Assembly: GCA_002393195.1 (NCBI GenBank)
Contig: DGIK01000085.1
Span: forward strand, 1 to 9,126
Direction of reading: 5' to 3'
Length of the DNA stretch: 9,126 nucleotides
From: Bacteroidales bacterium UBA3824
GTDB lineage: Bacteria; Bacteroidota; Bacteroidia; Bacteroidales; UBA3824
In this document: piece after piece, positions 1 to 5,306 of the stretch
Layout of the letters: each line of letters begins with the position of its first letter
How positions within the stretch are numbered: position 1 is the first letter of the stretch
Program-made: the position numbers and the translations under genes
The notes under the pieces: generated by a model
What the model saw: the letters and a program-made list of their open reading frames with translations, nothing else
What the model was told of the DNA's origin: nothing
Databases searched by the model: none

Positions 1-968
1 TCGATGAGGGTGCCGTCGGGGTCTTCGATGTAGGTGAAATGTCCCGATGCGCCGCCCATATCGAATATTTTGGCTTCCGATTCGTATGCCTCGGGGTTGG
101 AATCGGTGGTGAATCTTACGCCCTTGCTTTCGCAATATTCTTTGAGAGCCTTCATATTGCGGATGTCGAAGCATATCTGAATGAATCCCGGGTCGCCCCA
201 GAGATGCGTCTCAAAGTCGTAAATCTTGCGCGGCTGACGCTTGGAGGTGTTGATGAGTTGTATGAGTTCTATCTGGCTCTCGTTGAGGAAGTTGCTGAAC
301 GGGCCTTTGCGTTGTTGCGAGTGTCCGAGCAGCACGCGGCGAAATTGGTCGTTGCCGCCATTGATGCGTGCAAAATCTTCAAAGACATCTGTCTTGTCGT
401 AGATGATGGTATCGTAGCCGAGTATGTCTTTGTAGAAGTCAATAGACCTCTCAATATCCGTAACGCCAACAATTGCGCCATATACTCCGCCGATTTTTGA
501 TTTGGTTTCGCGGAATGTGATGTCGCTTTCTACGATTTCAAAGAGGTTGCCGAAGGGGTCTTTCATAAAGAAATGATCCTTGCCAGCGAGGTTTTTGCTG
601 AAACCAGAGAGCAGCAAATCCGGTGTTTTGCTCTTGAAATAGAGGTAGGCCGCCGCCGGGTTTTGAGATTTGAGTTTGCCGACTGTGGTGCCGAGGTCGC
701 CGAGCATTATGTCAAAAGGTGCGTAGGTGGGTTTTCTCGATGTGTATTGCCAAATTTCGAGACCGCCGCCGCCTTGCATATTGTATGCGAGGATAGTGTG
801 TCGCGTCTGTGGCTTGTGAGCCGTGTAGGGCTGCATCATAGAAGCCTCGCCCGGCGCGTCGCTTAGCAGTACGTCCTGTCCAAAATGCTGCCTATACCAG
901 TCCCAAGCGTTGTAAACGTCTTCCACGCCTACTCCGAGTTGTTGTATTCCGCTTATCTGAAATGCCAT
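1..968 (-). CDS. VOC-family (glyoxalase/dioxygenase-fold) protein, two domains, 3' end outside the window
   Basis: The minus-strand frame starts at the ATG at 968-966 and stays open for 322 codons to the window edge, so the C-terminus is missing. Seen: four beta-alpha-beta-beta-beta-like modules making two VOC domains. Domain 1 covers residues about 6-148, with a GGGGLEIWQYTSR strand at 67-78 and DPFGNLFEIVES at 137-148. Domain 2 covers about 160 to the edge, with GVTDIERSIDFYKDILGYD at 168-186 and an EDPDGTLI ending at 315-322. DP-G-N/T-L-F/I-E is the usual closing strand of VOC modules. Known: this fold hosts metal-dependent glyoxalases, dioxygenases and resistance proteins. Several positions where metal-binding histidines usually sit hold other residues (Gln9, Ala165, Gln264), so the substrate and metal cannot be predicted. 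It lies 82 nt downstream of a small membrane-protein gene on the same strand, so it may be read through or use its own promoter. The family call is firm; the function is unknown. Confidence 0.85.
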   Translation of the reverse strand, partial: MAFQISGIQQLGVGVEDVYNAWDWYRQHFGQDVLLSDAPGEASMMQPYTAHKPQTRHTILAYNMQGGGGLEIWQYTSRKPTYAPFDIMLGDLGTTVGKLKSQNPAAAYLYFKSKTPDLLLSGFSKNLAGKDHFFMKDPFGNLFEIVESDITFRETKSKIGGVYGAIVGVTDIERSIDFYKDILGYDTIIYDKTDVFEDFARINGGNDQFRRVLLGHSQQRKGPFSNFLNESQIELIQLINTSKRQPRKIYDFETHLWGDPGFIQICFDIRNMKALKEYCESKGVRFTTDSNPEAYESEAKIFDMGGASGHFTYIEDPDGTLI

Positions 969-997
969 TTTTGTTTTGTGATTATGTGTTTATGCCG

Positions 998-1029
998 CAA
1001 ATTTGCAAAAAATTATTTGGATTTGGAAA
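998..1029 (-). promoter_or_regulatory. Possible Bacteroidetes-type promoter for the VOC gene
   Basis: Read on the minus strand, TTTC (1029-1026) is followed after 20 nt by CAAATTTG (1005-998), about 30 nt before the ATG at 968. Each box has one mismatch to the Bacteroidetes consensus TTTG / TAnnTTTG. The -7 box is part of a perfect 10-bp palindrome GCAAATTTGC (997-1006). The 82-nt gap between genes leaves room for a separate promoter, but the match is imperfect. Confidence 0.35.
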
Positions 1030-1050
1030 TCTAATTTATGTAAAAATGTA

Positions 1051-1260
1051 TTATTGCAGTTTCCCGTTGTCCTCTTTTTCTTCTTTTTGCCGCAAGTGCC
1101 GCCGCCATAGGTACATCAATACCGATATTACAGAGAATACATACATCGCCGTCGCCTCGTCAAATCCATACCTGACGTGGCGTATTATTGCTATTATCAA
1201 ACACATCGCCGACATACATATCCATAGGATTTCCATCGGATGCTTTCGCTGCTTTTTCAT
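1051..1260 (-). CDS. Small two-helix inner-membrane protein (hypothetical, 69 aa)
   Basis: I do not recognise a named family. The chosen start is the ATG at 1260-1258 (MKKQRKHPMEILW). The frame is open further up to 1305, but that stretch lies in low-complexity repeat DNA and codes for an implausible leader. Seen: a basic N-terminus (KKQRKH), a hydrophobic helix at about residues 9-26, a short loop RHVRYGFDEAT, a second hydrophobic helix at about 35-52, then a basic RRHLRQK stretch and a charged tail. A hairpin with both ends in the cytoplasm is likely, since positive charge lies outside both helices. The gene follows lptC on the same strand, separated only by a repeat block (69 nt from the lptC stop), so it is probably the next operon gene. 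Its position suggests an envelope role, but nothing in the protein itself shows this. Confidence 0.6.
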   Translation of the reverse strand: MKKQRKHPMEILWICMSAMCLIIAIIRHVRYGFDEATAMYVFSVISVLMYLWRRHLRQKEEKEDNGKLQ

Positions 1261-1261
1261 T

Positions 1262-1292
1262 TGATGATTTTTGATTTGGTGATTTGTTGATT
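1262..1292. repeat. Degenerate TGATTT low-complexity block
   Basis: An irregular run of TGATTT-like units (tgatgattt, ttgatttgg, tgatttgt, tgattt) fills the space just upstream of the small membrane-protein start and merges into the TTTCAAY array at 1293. I see no promoter box in it. Confidence 0.6.
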
Positions 1293-1341
1293 TTTCAACT
1301 TTCAACTTTCAATTTTCAATTTTCAATTTTCAATTTTCAAC
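1293..1341. repeat. 7-bp tandem repeat TTTCAAY, seven copies, containing the lptC stop codon
   Basis: Seven consecutive 7-bp units occupy 1293-1341; the last base of the unit is C in units 1, 2 and 7 and T in units 3-6. On the minus strand the array begins inside lptC: the last codons GTT GAA AAT and the TGA stop (1332-1330) are repeat sequence. Because 7 is not a multiple of 3 and the minus strand carries a TGA in each unit, the array closes all three frames read from lptC. Its plus strand has no stop in any frame. Expansion or contraction would not change the LptC protein, since the stop lies in the first 12 nt entered. Confidence 0.9.
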
Positions 1342-1923
1342 TTTCTCCTCTTTTGCTTCTTCGTATTGTTCTTGGAGGTTTACGACGCCGTTTACGTCGA
1401 GGAATTTGTAGTTTTTGAATGCCATGTCGGACTCGAAGCCTTGTTTGCCGACTATGACTGTGCCGTCGGGGTCGGTAACAGTTACTTTTTTGACGGAGAA
1501 TACTTTTTTGCCGTTTTCGTCGCCAAATATTTGTTCTGTGTTGAGCTTGGTGCCGTCTTCGTTGATGATTTCTACGTTGTTGCGCGCCTCCCAAAGTTTC
1601 TTTTTGGTGTAATAGACTGCGTAGCCCGATGTTAGCGAGCTTTGCGCTTGGAGTTGTTCGTCATAAAATACCACTTTCACGCCTTTGGGAAATTCCCAAT
1701 ATGGCTGCTTTACCGACGTGAACTGATCCAATATCGGTGCGTCGATGGTGGTCTGCAATCTGTGTTGCGAATAATATTTGGTGTGGAGGTTTTGTGTTGA
1801 CATGTCGGCGAAGGTTTCGTCGATGTTGTAATTGTCGAGCGACTGCATCTTGGTAGAGCAGGACGAGAGCAGGAGGATTATTAATGCATAATGCATAATG
1901 CCTTTTTTTAATGCATAATGCAT
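1330..1923 (-). CDS. lptC: LPS export ABC transporter periplasmic protein LptC-like lipoprotein
   Basis: Known role: LptC sits at the inner membrane and receives LPS from the LptB2FG ATPase, passing it to the LptA bridge. Seen: from the ATG at 1923, a 197-aa protein with a lysine pair near the N-terminus, a hydrophobic stretch and a lipobox LSSC with Cys22. The beta-rich domain includes FPKGVKVVFYD (78-88), SLTSGYAVYY (96-105), LWEARNNVEIIN (110-121) and GFESDMAF (162-169), the pattern of Bacteroidetes LptC proteins, followed by a Glu/Lys-rich tail. The frame is open up to 2061, but that region is tandem repeat encoding FNHFNH-type sequence, so I reject the longer form. An ATG at 1896 is an alternative start and would give a shorter signal peptide lacking the lysines. 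Both ATGs are repeat sequence, and so is the stop codon. It follows the TPR gene by about 250 nt of repeats and is probably co-transcribed. The LptC call is good; the exact start is uncertain. Confidence 0.82.
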   Translation of the reverse strand: MHYALKKGIMHYALIILLLSSCSTKMQSLDNYNIDETFADMSTQNLHTKYYSQHRLQTTIDAPILDQFTSVKQPYWEFPKGVKVVFYDEQLQAQSSLTSGYAVYYTKKKLWEARNNVEIINEDGTKLNTEQIFGDENGKKVFSVKKVTVTDPDGTVIVGKQGFESDMAFKNYKFLDVNGVVNLQEQYEEAKEEKVEN

Positions 1924-1939
1924 AATGCATAATGCATAA
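1884..1939. repeat. ATGCATA 7-bp tandem repeat in two blocks, overlapping the start of lptC
   Basis: Two full units and a partial one (1884-1900) are separated from four full units (1911-1938) by a cctttttttA spacer. Read on the minus strand the unit is TATGCAT, which has no stop in any frame and offers an ATG in every unit, encoding MHYALCI-like sequence. In the lptC frame the ATGs fall at 1923 and 1896. The other ATGs in the array (1889, 1916, 1930, 1937) are out of frame. Confidence 0.9.
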
Positions 1940-1965
1940 TTGCCATTCGGGGTGCGCATAGTTAA

Positions 1966-2028
1966 GTGATTGAAGTAATTGAAGTGATTGAAGTGATTGA
2001 AGTGATTGAAGTAATTGATGTGATTGAA
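1966..2028. repeat. 9-bp tandem repeat GTRATTGAW, seven copies
   Basis: Seven exact-length units run from 1966 to 2028. Units 1, 3, 4, 5 and 7 are GTGATTGAA, unit 2 is GTAATTGAA and unit 6 is GTAATTGAT. The 9-bp period keeps frame, so the minus strand reads as Phe-Asn-His/Tyr repeats without a stop. This explains the apparent long N-terminal extension of the lptC frame, which I regard as non-coding. Confidence 0.92.
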
Positions 2029-2046
2029 TATTATAATGAAAAAACA

Positions 2047-2124
2047 TAATGCATAATTCATAATTCGTAATGCTTTTTCTGGCGGATGCCCGATTATGCA
2101 TTATGCATTATGAATTATGCATTA
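2047..2124. repeat. 27-bp AT-rich inverted repeat (hairpin) between the TPR gene and lptC
   Basis: The left arm 2047-2073 and right arm 2098-2124 are reverse complements over 27 bp with two mismatches. They enclose a 24-nt spacer that holds the only GC-rich stretch of the region (ctggcggatgcccg). Both arms consist of TAATGCAT/AATTCAT-type units. The transcript could fold into a long A/U hairpin. It lacks a GC-rich stem followed by a U tract, so it does not look like an intrinsic terminator. Confidence 0.8.
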
Positions 2125-2176
2125 GAATTTGCATTATGAATTATGCATTAGAATCTGCATTATTAATTATGCATTA
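2105..2176. repeat. 26-bp tandem repeat, nearly three copies, ending in the TPR stop codon
   Basis: Copy 1 (2105-2130) and copy 2 (2131-2156) are 26 bp and differ at one base near the end (gaattt versus gaatct). Copy 3 starts at 2157, is slightly degenerate (gcattattaattatg) and runs to the gcatta at 2171-2176. Its last three bases are the TAA stop of the TPR gene read on the minus strand. On that strand the unit contains stops (TAATGCATAATTCATAATG). Confidence 0.88.
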
Positions 2177-3841
2177 GTAGAACCTTGCAGTTGTAGTTTC
2201 GCCAATCCAGCCGCCGATGGTGATGGTCATGCCCGGTGTGATGCTGTGCATGAATGCTTCTTCCTTCTTGGGGCAGGAGCCGATGTAGCGGTTGATGAGC
2301 TGCTGTGCCTCGGTTGCTACAGAGGGGTCTGCTGCTTTCGCTTTCTGGAGGTAGTCGATGACGAGCCAGTAGGTCTTTGACTTATCGAAGCTGTCTTCGC
2401 CAACGGGGTTAGCACCGTACAACGTTGCAATGATAAGGTAAGGGAGACCGTATTTGGGATTGAGGTTGATTGCTTCACGTGCGTAAGAGCGGGCGTTTGC
2501 AATCTGGTTTTTCTTCTGGAGGATTTTTGCGATGGAGCAGTTGTACTTGGCTTTCATCGTGTCGGCTTCAGCGAGTGAGATTGCCTTCTTGTAATTGTCG
2601 ATGGCTTCGTCTTCCTTGCCCCTCTTTTCGAGCATTTTTGCAAAGCCAAAACATGCCTGCTCGGTGGGGTTGCTGGCGATTACCTTAGATACGGCATCTT
2701 CGTAGAGCTGAGCGTCTGTACATTCCTTGGAACTGAGCACTTTCACGATTTTGTTGCAGAGTTCGAGGTCGTTGGGGTTTTCTTTGAACTTGCCGGAGAA
2801 TGCCTGTACGAGCACGTCGCACTGAGCTGCTGTGCTGTTGGAGAAGAGTCCGAGCACGCCGCCTTCCACTTGTTCGCAAGTTGCGAGGTCAGATTCTGCC
2901 TTTTGCTTTGCCTTGTCGTCGGTTGCGGCAGCGAGTTTTGCCTTGTCGTCAGCCTTCTTCTGTGCGAGGATGTCGGAGAAGAGGAGGTATTTGTCCACAA
3001 CTACCGATGCGTCGATTTTTTCGACATTGTACATTGCGATTACCTGCTGCATAGCTGTCTGTATTACGGCGTATTCGCTGTTTTTGCCGCCAAGGTCGAT
3101 TGACTTCGTGAGTATGTTGTAAGCCTCTTCTATTGCGCCTTTGCGGTATTTGGCAAGGTCCACGCCCTTGCGTCCGAGGAGGTATGCCTCGCCGTAGAGC
3201 TTGCTCTTAGCTGCAAAGTATTTGATGCGCTGGTCATAGACCATCATGAGGGTGTCCACCCACACTTGCTGCTCCTTGCCGTCTTTGGCGAGCTGCATTT
3301 TTTTCTTCATGATGTTGACACCGTTGGAATATACTGACTGCGAGCATTTTGGGAACTCCTTGAAGAGTACCGACCACGTGGGATATGCTTCCTCCAGCGC
3401 GTTTTGCTTGACGTATTCTTGGAATGTTGACAAGAGCCTTACGCAGTTGGCGGAGTCTGCGCCGTAGGGTTCTTCGCGCATGAGGTCAGCCATCTTTTTC
3501 TGCTCAGCCCTGATTGCAGCCTTGAGGTCGGGCAATGTGCCGGCTTTCTGCATGTCTTTGAGGGTTCTTGCGTCGAAGAACTGGAGTTCGGGCATTTCGT
3601 TGACACCTATGTGCTCTACGGTAACGATTTCTTCGATGCCTTTGTTCATCTTTTCATAGAGGTCGCGGTATTGCTTTTTGAGCGCGGGGTTGTACTTGGT
3701 GGTTGGAGTGATTGCGAGGTCGCCAGCCACTTCCGGGAATTTTGCCTTCACGATGTCTTCCGCCGATTGTGCCGATACGTTGCCGGCAATCAGAAGTGCG
3801 GAAAGTCCGAAGGCCACTTTTGCTATCTGTATTTTTTTCAT
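2174..3841 (-). CDS. Secreted tetratricopeptide-repeat protein of the coaX-lptC operon
   Basis: A 555-aa protein that starts at ATG 3841 with a signal peptide: MKKIQIAKV, a hydrophobic stretch, and a cleavage site after NVSA at residue 24, so it is periplasmic or envelope-exposed. Helical repeats fill most of the chain. The clearest TPR-like units are at about 393-424 (TEQACFGFAKMLEKRGKEDE) and 429-462, ending in a typical NP (INLNPKYG). A Lys/Ala/Asp-rich segment at about 293-320 is probably a coiled coil. The C-terminus PGMTITIGGWIGETTTARFY resembles the conserved ending I know from the TPR proteins next to lptC in Bacteroidetes. The biochemical role is unknown; TPRs usually scaffold protein complexes, and the genes on either side (outer-membrane barrel, LptC) suggest envelope assembly. 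The upstream gene ends 94 nt away with no good promoter between them, so co-transcription is likely. The stop codon lies within a 26-bp repeat, so the last residues may vary between strains. Confidence 0.85.
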   Translation of the reverse strand: MKKIQIAKVAFGLSALLIAGNVSAQSAEDIVKAKFPEVAGDLAITPTTKYNPALKKQYRDLYEKMNKGIEEIVTVEHIGVNEMPELQFFDARTLKDMQKAGTLPDLKAAIRAEQKKMADLMREEPYGADSANCVRLLSTFQEYVKQNALEEAYPTWSVLFKEFPKCSQSVYSNGVNIMKKKMQLAKDGKEQQVWVDTLMMVYDQRIKYFAAKSKLYGEAYLLGRKGVDLAKYRKGAIEEAYNILTKSIDLGGKNSEYAVIQTAMQQVIAMYNVEKIDASVVVDKYLLFSDILAQKKADDKAKLAAATDDKAKQKAESDLATCEQVEGGVLGLFSNSTAAQCDVLVQAFSGKFKENPNDLELCNKIVKVLSSKECTDAQLYEDAVSKVIASNPTEQACFGFAKMLEKRGKEDEAIDNYKKAISLAEADTMKAKYNCSIAKILQKKNQIANARSYAREAINLNPKYGLPYLIIATLYGANPVGEDSFDKSKTYWLVIDYLQKAKAADPSVATEAQQLINRYIGSCPKKEEAFMHSITPGMTITIGGWIGETTTARFY

Positions 3842-3909
3842 TGTATTATGTTTTTTGTGTTTAAAAAATCTGGTTTATTGTATGTTTTCTTTTGTCGTAG
3901 TTTGGTTTG

Positions 3910-3945
3910 GCGGGCGAGCCGCCCGCATTCCAGACCTACTGGAAT
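3910..3945. repeat. Pair of adjacent perfect stem-loops (REP-like), covering the stop codon of the barrel gene
   Basis: Stem-loop 1 (3910-3926) has the 7-bp stem GCGGGCG/CGCCCGC with an AGC loop. Stem-loop 2 follows with no gap (3927-3945): ATTCCAG/CTGGAAT with a 5-nt loop ACCTA that contains the stop codon of the outer-membrane protein (3938-3936, TAG). Reading with the genes (minus strand), the GC stem is followed by CCAAACC rather than a T run, so this is not a classic terminator. Twin palindromes at a 3' end resemble REP-type dispersed repeats or an mRNA 3'-end or attenuation structure between operon genes. Confidence 0.65.
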
Positions 3946-5306
3946 TTGCGTTTTATGAACCAGTAGTCGTGCAGTGTAGCGTTGAAGTGCACGAGGAAGT
4001 ATTTTTCTTTATACAAATTGTGTTCCGTAGTGCCTCGAGTGCCGAGCTGGCAATTGAGGTTGAGGAGCAGCATGCCTACTGGCATTCCTATGCCGAAAGA
4101 TACGCCCTTGTCGTCGATGCCGTGTCCATTGAGCTCGAGGTAGGTCTTCTGCTTGTAAGCTCCTACTCTATAGATGATTCTGCGGTAGTATTTTGAAGAA
4201 TATGTTTTTGCCTCCACAAACTGCAAGCCGAATCCCATGTACTCGCTGTTGCGGAATTTGGTCTTCGAGGCGTCGTTTGGCAATAGGAATTTGCCCCATT
4301 GCTGTGTGTGGTAGTCGGCGTTGATGGTGAGTTTTTCGGCAATCTCCACGGATGCGCCTATGCCAAAGCCTTTGGGGATGCTTATTTTGGATTTGGAGAC
4401 AGTGTCGTTTATGATGGTGTCTGCCTTGGCTGTGTAGTAGTTGGTGCCGTTGTAGTAGTATGAGTAATACGTGTGGTAGTCTTCCACGAATATTTCGTTG
4501 CGGGAGTTGAGTTTTGCGCTGCTATTGAAGTATGCGCCCACCGAAATCCTAAGCGCGTCGCTGAGGCTGTCTTTTTTGGATTGGATGCGCTTCTCGAACC
4601 TGAGACCTATGTCGCCCTGCATGCCGTACATTACGCGCTTGTCGTTCATGTAATAATTGGAGGTGTAGGGGTATGAGGTATTGTTGATGACGTAGCCGGA
4701 GCGGGATATGTATGAGTTTTGTTTGCGCTCCATGTCGCCAAATAGCACGTTGCCGGTGAATCCTATAGAGAATACCTTGAAAAATTTGAATGCTGTGGAA
4801 AGCGACACTTTGTTGATGCCGCCTTCGCCCTTGAATGAGTTTCTGTAGCCAAATTTGTAGTCGGCGCCGTTTAGTTGCATTACGTTGGAGGAGTCGATGC
4901 TCATGGATGTGTAGCCCATCGAGCTGTATGGCTTCATCGCGAATGAGAAGTACCACCACGGTTTTGCCGCAAATCCTCCCACGAGGTATTTGAATGTAGC
5001 TTTGCTTGTTTTTTCGGATTCGGTAGCCGATTTTATTTCGTTGTATTTGACGTCGAAGCCCACGTCGAATACAAAACGTTGCAATGGCAGGTTGGTATTG
5101 CAGGCAGGATTTACTGTATTGACGTACATCGGCGAGCTTTCTGCCGCCGATGTGCCTCCCATTGCGATATTGTGCCCCGTGCTCGGATTGCTGATGTCGC
5201 CGATGCCATAGCGCGAGTACGGCGAGCCTGTGATGCCCTGGGCTGCCACTTCCGCCGCCGAGAGCATGAGTATCAGTGCTATAAGTTTAGTTTTCTTTAA
5301 GTACAT
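3936..5306 (-). CDS. Predicted outer-membrane beta-barrel protein following coaX
   Basis: A 456-aa protein starting at ATG 5306. The signal peptide has KKTK, a hydrophobic core and a cleavage site after EVAA at residue 22, leaving mature QGITGSPYSRYGIGDI. That SPYSRYGIGD opening is a familiar hallmark of Bacteroidetes envelope proteins encoded beside coaX. The rest is rich in aromatic and alternating polar/hydrophobic strands, as in a barrel (for example FKYLVGGFAAKPWWYFSFAM at 105-124 and the Gly-rich strands at 312-320 and 401-420). A Tyr-rich segment at 277-291 is probably an external loop. The C-terminus DYWFIKRKFQ is typical of Bacteroidetes barrels ending in a final strand. The ATG overlaps the coaX 3' end by 20 nt, so translation is likely coupled. 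The cargo is unknown; FadL-like transport is possible but not shown. Two stem-loops follow at the stop. Confidence 0.8.
   Translation of the reverse strand: MYLKKTKLIALILMLSAAEVAAQGITGSPYSRYGIGDISNPSTGHNIAMGGTSAAESSPMYVNTVNPACNTNLPLQRFVFDVGFDVKYNEIKSATESEKTSKATFKYLVGGFAAKPWWYFSFAMKPYSSMGYTSMSIDSSNVMQLNGADYKFGYRNSFKGEGGINKVSLSTAFKFFKVFSIGFTGNVLFGDMERKQNSYISRSGYVINNTSYPYTSNYYMNDKRVMYGMQGDIGLRFEKRIQSKKDSLSDALRISVGAYFNSSAKLNSRNEIFVEDYHTYYSYYYNGTNYYTAKADTIINDTVSKSKISIPKGFGIGASVEIAEKLTINADYHTQQWGKFLLPNDASKTKFRNSEYMGFGLQFVEAKTYSSKYYRRIIYRVGAYKQKTYLELNGHGIDDKGVSFGIGMPVGMLLLNLNCQLGTRGTTEHNLYKEKYFLVHFNATLHDYWFIKRKFQ

Noticed and set aside
39..500. Plus-strand open frame of 153 codons
   Set aside because: It lies antisense to the VOC gene, whose minus-strand translation shows clear domain motifs over the whole length. 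The plus frame shows no recognisable motif.
1924..2061. Long N-terminal extension of lptC (243-aa form)
   Set aside because: It would be coded entirely by tandem repeats, would put 46 residues ahead of the lipoprotein signal, and leaves the lipobox far from the N-terminus.
1661..2101. Minus-strand open frame of 146 codons across the repeats
   Set aside because: Its first half is repeat-derived (NYEL/MHYAL-like sequence) and its second half is an out-of-frame shadow of lptC.
2105..2176. CRISPR-like array
   Set aside because: The 26-bp copies are directly abutting with no unique spacers, and no cas gene is nearby. This is a plain tandem repeat.
3910..3945. Intrinsic terminator after the barrel gene
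   Set aside because: The GC stem is not followed by a T run on the minus strand, and the next gene starts 69 nt further with no promoter in between.
3678..4196. Plus-strand open frame of 172 codons crossing the TPR/barrel junction
   Set aside because: It is antisense to the N-terminus of the TPR gene and the C-terminus of the barrel gene, both with convincing protein features, and it runs through the stem-loop pair. It has no promoter or family motif.
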